From the NCBI GenBank assembly GCA_016271365.2, contig CM028136.1, forward strand, positions 466,672,001-466,736,000: a DNA stretch of 64,000 nt. Direction: 5' to 3'. Made by a program: the position numbers and the translations under genes. Under the pieces are notes generated by a model. That model searched no databases, was not told the origin of the DNA, and worked only from the letters and a program-made list of their open reading frames with translations. Source of the stretch: Neoceratodus forsteri (Eukaryota; Chordata; Ceratodontiformes; Ceratodontidae). This document shows, one piece after another, positions 44,239 through 54,930 of the stretch (position 1 is the stretch's first letter; every line of letters starts with the position of its first letter).

Positions 44239-45506
44239 TTACCTGTGTTGGCTGAAGTGCTCCTCTGTGATGGTGTCCCGGTGCAGCTGTGCCAGCCGGA
44301 TCAGTCGGGGGTCCCGTCGGCCAAGGGGGGGCTGCCCATCCCCATCATCACCGGCATCACCGTTGTCCCCATCACTGTCCCCCTCTTCGACCTGTATGGC
44401 TATCCCACAGTCATTGGCCATGTTGTGCAGGATGCAACAGGCCAGGAATATCCCACAGGTCTTTGAGGGGCTATACTGTAGGGCACCGCCAGAGGTGTCC
44501 AGGCAACGGAAACGCGTCTTCAGCATCCAGAACACCCACTCAATGACATTGCGTGTGGTGGCATGTGCCTCATTGTAGCGTTGCTGTGATGGGGTCATGG
44601 GCCGCTGGTAGGGTGTGAGCACCCAGGGACGGAGTGGGTATCCACTGTCGCCTGTGTGAAGATCGTGGAGGTTAGTATCGTGTTCAGCTTCAGACTGCCC
44701 CAAGCCCTGTGGGCCACACCCATGTCACCTCTGGCCATACCCCCCCATGCCCACGATATGTCAATTCTATTTACATACTCACCCACTAGATGACCTGTGG
44801 GCATGTCCCTACTCTCGAATCGGTGGCACAGTGCCGACTGGTGCCAGGTGTGAGAATCATGTGCTCCCCCAGGTTGCGTGGCACAGACATTGATGATGCG
44901 CCCACTGGCATCGCACACCACCTGGCAGTTGACACTGGAATATCCCTTGTGGTTTATGTAGGCAGCACCCTCGGGGCCAGGTGGTGTGCATATGGCCACA
45001 TGGGTGCAGTCTATCACCCCTAGCATGCCAGGCATACGTGATACCCTGTGGAACTCCTGTACGTTTGCTGTGCGCTCTGCTGCAGTGCTGGGGAAATGGA
45101 TGTACTCCGCAGCATGTGGCAGCAGTGCACTGAGGAACTGGGTGAGGATGCGTGACTTGGCTGACTGTGTTATGCCTGTGGTGTCCCCTGTTGGTCTCTG
45201 GAAGGTACCCGTGGCAAGCAGGCACATGCAGGCTGTTACCTTTGTCTCCACTGACAGAGCATGACTCTGTCATGTGGGTGCCTGCATCACATCACTGCAC
45301 AGCTCACAGAGCCACCTCAGTATTGCCCTGTTCAGGCGGTACCGGCCTGCAATCTCGATATCTGTATACAGCTCAAAGCTAGTGTGGGCTCGGTACTGCC
45401 TGTTGGGGGCATATCACCGACGGACCCTTCCACGGCCATGTCCCCCTGCCGCATACCTTCTCACCCCCCTCATTACGGCATCCATATGGAAGGTGGCACT
45501 GGCCAT
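44239..45506 (-). pseudogene. HARBI1-type DDE transposase (two exons, two stops)
   Basis: Exon 1 is 45506-44783 and exon 2 is 44651-44239, joined by a 131 bp intron with donor gtgagt and acceptor cacag. The join restores the conserved LVGDSGYPL motif. Predicted 378 codons. Residues ~38-75 hold the N-terminal block (ELYTDIEIAGRYRLNRAILRWL), then ATGTFQRPTGDTTGITQ. The nuclease domain (DDE_Tnp_4) shows GVIDCTHVAI (Asp ~166), GGAHDSHTW (Asp ~217) and RNVIEWVFWMLKTRFRCL (Glu ~279), so the catalytic triad is intact. The C-terminus is acidic (EEGDSDGD). In-frame TGA codons at 45416-45414 (residue 31) and 45272-45270 (residue 79) interrupt it; both are consistent with CGA-to-TGA decay. The product would cut and paste the element. 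Confidence 0.9.
44652..44782 (-). other. transposase intron
   Basis: 131 bp with gtgagt at the 5' end and a pyrimidine-containing cttcacacag at the 3' end on the minus strand. Its removal joins two halves of the conserved Harbinger GDSGYP block in frame. Inferred from sequence only. Confidence 0.85.
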
Positions 45507-45769
45507 GTCCCTGGCTTGTGTTCCCCCCCCAGCAGCTGTTGCTTTGTTCCCCCCGCTGTCCTGACTTCTACCTCCCCTGCACCAGGTACACCTACTGGCC
45601 TCTGTTTTGTGTGGCACCACACACCTTCCCCTGTCCCTCTTCTGTGGTGTGGTTTCCCTGGCATGCCCTCTTTCATGCTGCTTTCCTGTGCCTGTCTCTC
45701 CCCCTGCCTCATGTGGCTTCCCTGTAGTGTTTAGTGTTCTTGCGCCTCTTCCTTGCTCCTTTTTATTTT

Positions 45770-46010
45770 GGCTCATTTCCGCTATAGCGCAACTTCCGCC
45801 TGCTCCACTGTTGCGCATTGTGCAAGTCTTTGAACATCGCACTGCGCCCTTTATGCATGTTGCCTCCCCCTTCAGTTGCGCATGCCTTCATTATCATTGC
45901 GCTGTTGCTCAGCATGTTTTCAGTGGCGCAACTGCCTCCTGCTGAATATCGCAGAATGGCGCATTTTCTGACTTGCGCTGGCGCAACCCTGTTGCGCATG
46001 GTGCAACCCT
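45770..46010. repeat. right subterminal GCGC motif cluster
   Basis: Within about 240 bp: gctatagcgcaac, ttgcgcattgtgcaa, gttgcgcatg, attgcgctgttgc, agtggcgcaac, atggcgcatt, cttgcgctggcgcaac and gttgcgcatggtgcaac. Mirrors the cluster next to the left end, as expected of accessory-protein or transposase binding sites. Confidence 0.8.
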
Positions 46011-46026
46011 TTTGAATATCCAGCCC
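46011..46026 (-). repeat. Harbinger right terminal inverted repeat
   Basis: Exact inverse of 38333-38348, followed by AAT, which matches the triplet left of the other end. Confidence 0.92.
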
Positions 46027-46029
46027 AAT

Positions 46030-46880
46030 GTGTGCAGCAGCAACCATAGTGTACAGTCCTCCAGACAGAGATACTTTGTATTCAAACACCACGGCTGATC
46101 TGAATTGGCAATACACTGCTTTTATTGAAACGTGTATCACATGTACAGGGTTCAGCCTTAGCTTTTTTTTTGCACTAGCCAGCCGGACAAGTTGATTAAA
46201 AATTGCACTAGCCGGCAGATGGTTGCACTAGCCCACAATAATAATGGTCAGTTATACAGGAAAAATGCAAGCCAAGAAATACTCTGATTATTGCATATTT
46301 ATCCTGCTCCCACAAAGCTTCCTGCCCCAGCAAAAAAAAAAAAAAAAAGACTGCAGTCCAGTCACACGCAGTGTGTACCCCCATTGTTTTTTCACCATGT
46401 GCCCCTTGCTTCCTCTTTCTTCAACCCCTCCCGCTAAACCAGAGAATACCATAATAGCAAATGTTCAATCAGACAGTTCTAGCTCTGCACACACAATGGC
46501 CAACATCATCATGCACGTCACCACAGTCCCACCTTGACCTGTAGGGCAATGTACAGAATCAGGCACAGAAAGACACTCTCATCCCCCTCCCTGTGATTAA
46601 CCAGGCCTACACTTCTGGAAGTTTTCTTATACTGCGAAGTGAGCCAGGGAAAGTTCTAGGATTTCTTCGGAGAGAATTAAACAAACATAGGGGGCTTGGG
46701 ATGTAAGAAACTTTGACATATCTGTTTATATACAACAGGGTTTTGTACAACAAGGTCACATGGTTTGCTACCCAAAATCACTCATGAAGCCACCCCTGCG
46801 ATTCCCTTGCCTAGCTGCAATGGCCTTCCTTTGCTTCGTGACTTCAGTACCCCCTGTACTGCCTCACATTCAAAATACTG
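46030..46880. other. unassigned sequence
   Basis: A degenerate gcactagcc repeat occurs three times at about 46172-46236; related pieces recur at 48378-48440. An A-run spans ~46331-46348. No gene seen. Confidence 0.5.
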
Positions 46881-46889
46881 AGTCCAGCA

Positions 46890-47585
46890 GCTCCCCCCAG
46901 CCTAAAAGGCACTATCTTCCTTAAGCACAATTCTAGGACGCTGAGAACATCGGGTCGGTGTATACTAGTAACCCCCAGAGTCAGGACAATTGCCATTGGC
47001 AGATCCTCCTCCTTCATGGCCCCCTACCTGTGGAATAATCTTTCACCATCAGTACATGAATACCCCTTCCTATCACATTTTCGCACTAGGCTCAAAGCTC
47101 ACATGTTAGAGACCAGTACTTGCCACTGTCAAGGTATAGGGTAGTCTTCCCCCTGATCCAACAAATACTACCACTCTCCCCTTTCACCCAAATAGTCTAT
47201 CAGGCTTGCCTTGTCTCATAAAATCACTGCTCGTATGTCGAATATATTCTCTGACTTGATTACGTAATGTGAATTACTGCTTTTACTGTGTTACTGCCTT
47301 CACTGTAACCTGGTTAGGATTGTACTATCTCTGTTACATGTTGTACCCAACAATCTTCACCTAATAATCTGTCTCTGTTCTGTATCCCGGGTCGCCCCTT
47401 AAAAAGGACCTTACTGCCTTCACTGTAACCTGATTAGGTTTGTACCATCTCTGTAACATGTACCCAACAATCTGTACCTAATAATCTGTCTCTGTTCTGT
47501 ATCCCGGGTCGCCCCTGAAAAAGGAGCCTGCGGGTCTCAGTGGGCTCACTCGGTAATTAAAATTTAATAAATAAATAATAAATAT
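46890..47585 (+). mobile_element. LINE 3' fragment (jockey group) with AATA tail
   Basis: The plus strand reads SSSFMAPYLWNNLSPSVHEYPFLSHFRTRLKAHML (~46995-47110), the RT C-terminal block P.LWN.LP......S...F...LK. This is followed by a 3'UTR with a 120 bp tandem duplication and an end of aataaataaataataaat at ~47565-47585. Its 3' end resembles those at 11.49 and 54.92 kb. Confidence 0.75.
47291..47525. repeat. 120 bp tandem duplication in LINE 3'UTR
   Basis: ttactgccttcactgtaacc begins at 47291 and 47411. Both units contain tgtatcccgggtcgcccct near their ends. The second copy lacks a few bases (ttg before tacccaac). Confidence 0.93.
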
Positions 47586-47589
47586 ATAC

Positions 47590-49632
47590 CAGGCAGAACA
47601 ATATTGATTTAACATGCTCTGCTCTAACAAAAACAGATGTTTCATAACAATGTCCTTTCATCAGTCAAAGGGGAGCAGTATACAAGCATGATGCTGTACT
47701 GCCTCTCTTTCTATACTGGATGATCTGTGCACACCAGGAATATCTATTTCAACCTTCCAAATTATGTATTTTACTAAGGTTTTGCTTTGTATCATACATG
47801 CTCCTAAGCATGGTTTTTAGGATGAAATGACATGCTGGGTGGTACTGCATTGATGACATTGACTGGTGTGATCCATTAGGAGGAGCTGTGAACCCCTACA
47901 CCAGTCAATAATGGCAGCTATGGGTCTGTGGATGGCCACTCTGGAGCCTAGTCTGCAGTGGTGTCTAGAGAAAGTACACAGTGGACACACCACCTGGCTG
48001 GGCAGACAGTGTATACATGATAGCATTCTATCACTGCAGTGTTGGATACAGGCACTCAAAAGGTTGGGAAATGAGGCACACTGGTCTTAATATTGTAGGA
48101 CAAATCAAAGACAAGTTCAGCAAACTGGAAGCTAGTGACTTAACCACTCTGCCCTTGATCACAGCATTCACACTAGTTGACTGTCCTAACAATTGAGTGA
48201 TAATAACTCACACTGAGTCTTTTGTTGGATCCCAGTCTTTAAACTGCCAGATAATTGGAGCTCTTAATGAGCTGCTAGTCACACCAGGCCACCTGGAGCA
48301 CTGAGGGAGATTAACAAAAGGACTACAGCCTGCTAAAGTAGGGACTTTTTCAACTTCATTAACAGTAATGAAAAATCTGCACTAGCCAAGATGGACAAGT
48401 AGAGGGTTAGCTGCACTATCCCTGGCCAATTTGCACTAGGTTCAGGGCTAGTAAAATAATGTTACGGTTGAATCCTGCACATGTAGCAGCAGTCGGCTCC
48501 AACAAAATAGCTGAGGCAGGGGACAATCTTCTGTGTTATGTGAGTTTGAGACATCTCTGTCTGGACTGTGCTATTATGCTTGTTATTACCTGTGTAAGCC
48601 CCTCACCCCTGCCTTTTTGCAAATGGTGGTATGCTGTTGAAGCTGACAGCAGTACCAGGTGGGGGACTGGGTTCGGAGAGGACTAGGTTACTCAGCACAA
48701 GGGCTAGGTTTGGCTACTCTGCACAGGGGCACCCAAGTAAATCCGAAAACAGGAAGCCATAACTGTAATGTCCAACACCAGGAATGGGATTCTAAAGTGT
48801 GGCTTTTATTCACATCCAAACTGAACAAACAAAGCACAGACAGACTCCCACGGGGCTACATTCCTGGTAATGCAGATAAGAGTAACAGAACACTTCCTCA
48901 ACACTTCAGCCCTCAGGCTCTGGACCTACCAGACACACAGCCCAGACTTGCACGCTGCTTTGGGTACACAGCCCGACTTGTACACTATTTGGGTTTTTCC
49001 TGGCCCGGCTCCCCTGCCGGCCACTTGAACCCTGTCCATATGGCATGGACACATTTTCCAGTGGCTCCCTAAACCACATTACAGCCTTCAACTCCATAAG
49101 GGAAATTTACTTCCAATCCCACGTCTGGGTACGTCCCTCAGCACTAGCTAAGTGCCTGAGGCAAAGTAAAAGGGCCACAGAGCAAATCCGTAGAGGTGAA
49201 CCTGGTTACTAAAGATGGGGGGTTTCCCACCTCTAGCTTCCACAATCCATACCCGGCCATTTCTCTGGACATTAAACAACTCTTTTTGAAAAGCTTGGCA
49301 ATGTAGATTAAAGGGTAAATGCATAGCACATTTCCTCTACATGTCTTGACTTTCCCCTTGTGCTGGACTTGAACATGCTTTTACTTTGGCTTAGCCTATT
49401 CCTCTAGGCCTCCCACTGATTAAGCAGTCCAATCCCCCACTTTACAACAGTTCAGGTGTAACATAGGTCCCATGTAAGAGCAGAACTCACCCTTTGGTTG
49501 CAGGTGCCCCACAGGTGATTCTTGACAGCTTCTGGTGCCACAGCACAACTCAGAAAAAATAAGGCAGCTTCTTCCCTAGCCGGAACCAGGAGGTTGCCCC
49601 TGGAATAACAAGCAAACCTTGCACAGAGACCA
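47590..49632. other. unassigned sequence
   Basis: No recognised gene. A minus-strand stretch near 48140-48170 (gggcagagtggttaagtcact) resembles a Pol III A box, but no B box follows. Short ORFs lack motifs. Confidence 0.45.
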
Positions 49633-50031
49633 GTAACAACGGTCTCCACCACTTCACGAACAGCTTACTGTGTTCCTCTTTTGGCAGAAACACACACCTT
49701 TCCCTAAAAGTAGCTCTATATCAGAGCTTTAGGCTCCAAGAGCCTGTGCACAGACTGCTGTGCTCCTCACTTCAAGACTGCTCACACACAACTGCTGCTG
49801 CTCACTGTTCAAAAAACTCCCAACATTCTAACCTAACTCCCATCTGCAGATTCCAATGTGGCTCATGCAGCTGCGATAGTTCTATGGTGATGTCATCCCT
49901 CAGTCTCAGCTGAGACTGAGAACAGAGTGAGACAGTGTGAAATCCATTTAACTGGAGTTTCACAAGCTGCCTTCCCTGCCTACCACTAGGTCTTACTGGG
50001 ATTCTAGTAACCCCGGGTAACAGGGGTTACA
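49633..50031 (-). repeat. 0.4 kb direct repeat, left copy (LTR-like)
   Basis: Aligns with 51503-51902 with about nine differences over ~390 bases. On the minus strand both copies start tgtaac and end near tgttac, which is reminiscent of LTR termini. Contains a 22 bp perfect palindrome at 49899-49920. No primer-binding site, purine tract or target duplication is evident beside it. Confidence 0.85.
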
Positions 50032-51502
50032 CTAGCCTCAGAGAAAATGACTGTCCACAGTCATTATTTCATCCGGCTTAGCCATCCCACCCTATGTGCT
50101 ACCTGCGGAGGGGAGTGATCAGGCCCCCTCCTACCATGTGCTAGCGCAAGCAGGCAACACTAAGGTCCTAGAGGCCTTTGGCTGACATATCAGCCTCTAC
50201 TCTACCCACTAACTATGGGTTCCTAGTGGCTCTGGTAGAGCTGTCCAGAGCATAGCCCTAATAGCTCAGCACTGCAGTCCCTATGGCCATTCAGGACCAC
50301 AGCCTGTCTATTCCCCCTAGCCCTCTAGAGAAAATCTGTCTGCCTCTAACTTAACACCCCAAATAAAAACAAACCGGGGACCTCCCCGACCTTGGGCACC
50401 ATGCAACCACACACCAGGAAACTAATACCATCTATTACTTTACTCCCTCATACCCCCACAACCACACCTGTGGAAGGAAAGGGTTACTACAGTAACAACA
50501 ACAACAACAGTACTTTAAACTCTACACACTAAAGTACTGACGAGGAACTCTGATGAGCCCCTCCTCCTCTTCTTGTCTTCTCTTCTATCTTCTTCAGGAA
50601 CACCTGCAAGAAAAGAAAGACAACACACACCCTAATCTGCATACACAGTCTATCTAAACCCCATCGACAAAACACTGGAGAATCCCAAAAAGATTTTTTT
50701 TTTTAGAAAAGGTAGAAAAACAGTATATACACTAGAAAACAGAAGAAAAACAATGAAATTATTTACAATACACATTTGGGGGATGGAGTGCCCTAAAAGT
50801 CCCATCTAGTGACCACAGAGCCCGAAGGCTAGTCCATTAAAGAGTCTTTCCTGGGCCGGAGCCCGCTGAAGCACAGTTCTAGCAGGCCAAAGACTCGAAG
50901 GGGAGAGTCTTTGAGGACAGTTCACACATTCTGGAGTCTACTAGTGTAGGGTGTGTACTGCAATGTCATAAGGATAGAAAAGTTTGGACTTACCAGCCCC
51001 TTGTAGAAGGAATAACACACACCAACCTGCTCCTCTGCCGAAGACTCTCCCTGGCAGCATTCTTCCGATACAGCTGGGTGGACATCTTCCAGGAACTACA
51101 GGAGGGCACATCTGGAAACTGCTGGGCTGATGTCATCTCTGGAGATGGAACCTTGGAACAGGAACAAAAAAGGAAAACAGCTGGTCTGACATCATCCGAT
51201 TACCAGGCGATGGATCAAGATACAGCTGGGCTGGTGTCCTCTCTGGATCTGAAGTCATCTGGTGGGCCAGTCAATGGATTCTGGAAAGTCAGTACACTGT
51301 ACAACTGATGAATGTGGGGCACTTGAGTCCTGGTTGTTCATACTGGTGGAACAGCAAAGGCACTGCAATGGCTGGTGTGGCAGTATTGACTACCACTGCT
51401 CTGCTTTCCATCTGGTAGGCACGGGCACATTTGCAGGGAAGTCCTTGCATTGAGGCCAATAGTACAGGGGGGTCAGGAGCTTGAATTATTACCCCGTCTG
51501 GG
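50032..51502. other. interior between the 0.4 kb repeats
   Basis: About 1.5 kb with no retroviral-type protein motif on either strand. Contains a caa/aac-rich run (~50490-50512). If the flanking repeats are LTRs, this is a non-coding, non-autonomous interior. Confidence 0.5.
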
Positions 51503-51902
51503 GTAACAGAGGTCTCCACCACTTCATGAACAGCTTACTGTGTTTCTCTTTTGGCGGAAACACACACCTTTCCCTAAAAGTAGCTCTATATCAGAGCTTT
51601 AGGCTCCAAGAGCCTGTGCACAGACTGCTGTGCTCCTCACTTCAAGACTGCTCACACACAACTGCTGCTGCTCACTGTTCAAAAACTCCCAACATTCTAA
51701 CCTAACTCCCATCTGCAGATTCCAATGTGGCTCATGCAGCTGCGATAGTTCTATGGTGATGTCATCCCTCAGTCTCAGCTGAGACTGAGAACAGAGTGAG
51801 ACAGTGTGAAATCCATTTAACTGGAGTTTCACAAGCTGTCTTCCCTGCTTACCACTAGGTCCTACTGGGATTCTAGTAACCCCGGGTTACAGGGGGGTTA
51901 CA
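51503..51902 (-). repeat. 0.4 kb direct repeat, right copy (LTR-like)
   Basis: Near-identical to 49633-50031, including the 22 bp palindrome (51769-51790). High identity implies a recent duplication or insertion relative to the LINE copies around it. Confidence 0.85.
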
Positions 51903-52479
51903 CCTGGCACTTACAATTTCTCATATGTGCACAGCATACCATGGTCGCAATTCTGCAGTCCAATAATTGTTTTGTAATCTGAGAAACCTGTAGACTACCA
52001 GCAGTTTCATAAATAATATCTGAGCAGTGAGATTTAATTATGTATTCATACATATTTGGCCTGGCCAATGATATGATTTGTGAAAAAGGCAGTTTTCACT
52101 GCCTTGTTTTTTGGAAACAAAACCTCCAGTACAGTACCCTGACAGGACATCAGTGTTCTCATCAATAATTTCCCCTACCTCCCCTAACCCCATTTACACA
52201 AAAGTGAATCACACCATAACCAACAAAAATGGAACCATAGATTTTTTGAGAATAAAGACACTGTCGTCAAAAATTTAATGAAAAATGTACATTAAAAAAA
52301 ACACTATATGATTTAACATCCCAAGGCTACCATCCTTGGGCTTCCTGTAGGTGTGTGACCCTTTTACCGGATTCAACCAGCTACCCCATAAGGGACTAAA
52401 AAATTCACTTTAAATTTTAGCCTCCAGCTATTTAGGTGAAAATCAGAGTTATATATAAAAATTGTGACTATGAAGATTT
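51903..52479. other. unassigned AT-rich sequence
   Basis: No gene seen; possibly the 3' part of the adjoining minus-strand L1-like element. Confidence 0.4.
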
Positions 52480-53420
52480 TAATGAGATAAAATTCTCTTT
52501 TCTTTGGTCATAGCCTAGGCTACCTAGTCCGTACAGTGAACTTTCATTCAGTGATAACTAATTTCCTCTTCCAGTTTACTCTAGCCATGTCCCCATTCCC
52601 ATATTGGATATCTACAACTGTAAGTGGGCTTTCCACAATCTCAGTTCCTCCAATACTAGGAGGACATAAGCCTTTCATAGATGCAGGGCCATATCTTTGC
52701 TTTTATGTGAACTAACCCTCACTCCAACCACATTAGTAAAACTCTGTATTACCCCTGAGGCAGCATGCATGGATTCAACATTTTGCACAAGCAGACAGAT
52801 GTCATCCATGTATGCCAAAATCAGTGGTGAACGGTATCCTGTCAAGAGAGCACTGAAATGAGGGTGTCAGATTATAGACGTCAGCATGAGGGCATGTGTC
52901 ATTTGGCCTTCGTGGATATCTGAGCATCAGGTACTGTGAGCAGCCTGAGGATGGGGCTGAAGTGAAGTTCTCTTCTTCTAAAAAATTGTGATGGGGGTTC
53001 AATATATTTAGAGTGGGGGAGTGATGGTAAGAACTGCACATACCCATTTTCCTGCGTTCTATCTTACATTGCTCTGGTTGTTTTTGCCCTAAAGTGAATG
53101 AACCATGGTGAACAGTGCCCCTCTAGGGTTTGGACACCACTGATCCAGGGTAATTTCTTGATTTTCCTAACAAAGGAATCTAAACCAAAAATATATCAAA
53201 GAGGGTTTAAAGGGCATCCCTGCTGTACCCCCCTCTTAATGGAGATGACAACTCCTACAAACCCACACAAGACTGGGTTCATCAGGGCAATCAAAAATAG
53301 TAATTTGATCCAAGATATAAAAATCTCCGAAAGACAATAAAACTTTAGGACCAGAAAAAAAAAAATCACATGAGAGACAATCAGAGACATTTTCCAGGTC
53401 TAGGGCCAGGAGAAGGCCTG
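52480..53420 (-). mobile_element. L1/Tx1-like LINE, RT fragment (broken)
   Basis: Minus strand, high to low: FISWIKLLFLIALMNPVLCGFVGVVISIKRGVQQGCPLNPL (53200-53380; motif B RGVRQGCPLSPL of L1/Tx1), then ILAYMDDICLLVQNVESM and VVGVRVSSHKSK (52720-52840; catalytic box YMDD, usually YADD). About 0.35 kb between these blocks (52850-53150) does not read as RT and may be an insertion or scrambled sequence. Confidence 0.8.
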
Positions 53421-53641
53421 ATACTAGATTCTGATTCCTCTTTTCTACAATTTCCCTGACGGTTCCATGTCATTACCACGCATGAAATAACATTGCTATC
53501 TAATACAGCACAGAGAATTAGCCACAAGTCAGAACCGCGTATAGCAAATTCATCTAAAATGACAATTTGGTGAACAATTTTTTCTTGTAGTATGATTTCT
53601 CTTGTATTTTTTACAACATAGGAAGCATACAACACATACAA

Positions 53642-53883
53642 CAGAAATGCAATATGCGGCATTCACTCACATCAGAAATACAATATTCGGCATTCACTTG
53701 CACCAGAACCCCCCCCAGTATGATTGTTCCCATCTGTAACTCTCACTGATTTCGATTGGCAGGGGGAAGGGAACCTGATGCCTGAGGGAACATTATTTTT
53801 TATAATATAGTAGGTGTACATCAGAAATGCAATATGCAGCATTCACTTACGTCAGAAATGCAATATTCAGCATTCACACAAAA
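53642..53883. repeat. 31 bp repeats in two tandem pairs
   Basis: cagaaatgcaatatgc-like units start at 53642 and 53673, and again at 53822 and 53853. Spacing is 31 bases within each pair and 180 between pairs. Each unit ends in gcattcact or similar. Confidence 0.9.
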
Positions 53884-54560
53884 TACCAGTCACTAAAAGA
53901 AATACAGAGTGGTTTTACTTGTACTACCACTATTCATGTTTACTTTCCCTCTGCTGTATGTTGCAATCTTTTTTATCTTCCACATTCCAAGGGTGACCAC
54001 GTGAGTAGCAACAATAACCCAGTAACCCAGAACAGGGGCTTAACAATAAATGTACAAGTACACAAGATGAAGAGGGTGACCATGAAAGCACAAAAAAATT
54101 CTGTTCCATCCTGCATATGTGCCGTGAGCAGGGTCAGCCTGCATTCATTCATATTTAAAAGAACTGTAACTTTATTTTGAAAAATATGTTAAAACCAGTG
54201 CAAAAAATTAAAATAAAACACAAAAAACATTCAGAAAGTAGCAGACAGAAAGTTTAGTGAGGCACAATTGAGAGGGAAAGAGAGAACTGTTAGTTAAGCA
54301 GAATATTGTTATATGGCAGACAGAGCATTTAGCATTGACGAATGACAGCACATTGAAAATTTAGCAATGTTTGCTCTGAGCTGTTTTTGTAGCATTCGTG
54401 TCCTTTTGTTTTATGTAAATGCCACGCTGCATTGCACGTGCATTTTTTTTAGCTGAATTGACATGATTCCTTCCCTGACAATGTGCAAGTTATCCTGTAT
54501 TTGTCTACCTGGAATGCTACCCGCCAGTGAGGTGTCAACTGCCCCCCCTCTGCACACCTG
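53884..54560. other. unassigned sequence
   Basis: No gene or family recognised. AT-rich. Confidence 0.45.
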
Positions 54561-54930
54561 AGTCTTGTATCGGAGGCCGTGATAATGCATCCTGCCCAGT
54601 CAGGAATTTGTCCTTGCTTTGTTTCGCTGCCTGTTTGAACCTTCATTGTTGTGACTAATTTGACCAATATTTCTTTGCTGCTATGTTGTATTATTTCCTC
54701 ATTGACTGTGTGGGTTTTTATGCCCCAAATTCTATGTGAATTTCATTGATTGCTATTGTCCTGGCTGCATTTATTCATTACTACTGATTGTTTTGACCTA
54801 TACTATTGTAATTGTACTCATGCTATGTACCTGTCTTTGATTGTTTTACTCTTCCAGGTCACGCCTGAAAATAGTCATTTCATGGCTAGTGCACCTACCC
54901 GGTTAACAAAAATTAAATAAATAAATAAAA
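54561..54930 (+). mobile_element. LINE 3'UTR with AAAT tail
   Basis: Ends with caggtcacgcctgaaaatag...cccggttaacaaaaatt followed by aaataaataaataaa (~54914-54929). The layout matches the 3' ends of the LINE copies at 11.49 and 47.58 kb. Coding region absent. Confidence 0.6.

Larger units (their letters stand above)
38333..46026. mobile_element. PIF/Harbinger DNA transposon, three-gene, 7.7 kb
   Basis: Termini gggctggatattcaaa (38333-38348) and tttgaatatccagccc (46011-46026) are exact inverse copies. Both are flanked by AAT (38330-38332 and 46027-46029), a 3 bp duplication as expected for Harbinger. Inside are a HARBI1-type transposase on the minus strand near the right end and two Myb/SANT-like genes that diverge from a common central region. 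Clusters of GCGC-containing short palindromes lie near both ends and in the centre. The interior is CA/GC-rich, unlike its surroundings. Family knowledge: the Myb-like partner binds subterminal repeats and helps the transposase reach the nucleus. Confidence 0.9.

Noticed and set aside
48130..48185. tRNA-like gggcagagtggttaagtcact on the minus strand
   Set aside because: Only an A-box-like stretch; no B box, no cloverleaf and no terminator at the right distance.
50540..50570. ctgatgagcccc as another hammerhead core
   Set aside because: No GAAA partner or stem II, and no PLE nearby.
49633..51902. Calling the 0.4 kb direct repeats a retrovirus or Gypsy provirus
   Set aside because: No gag, protease, RT, RNase H or integrase motif between the repeats, and no primer-binding site or target duplication.
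53642..53883. CRISPR-like array of regularly spaced repeats
   Set aside because: Only four units in two pairs, no spacers within pairs, and the window is clearly eukaryotic.
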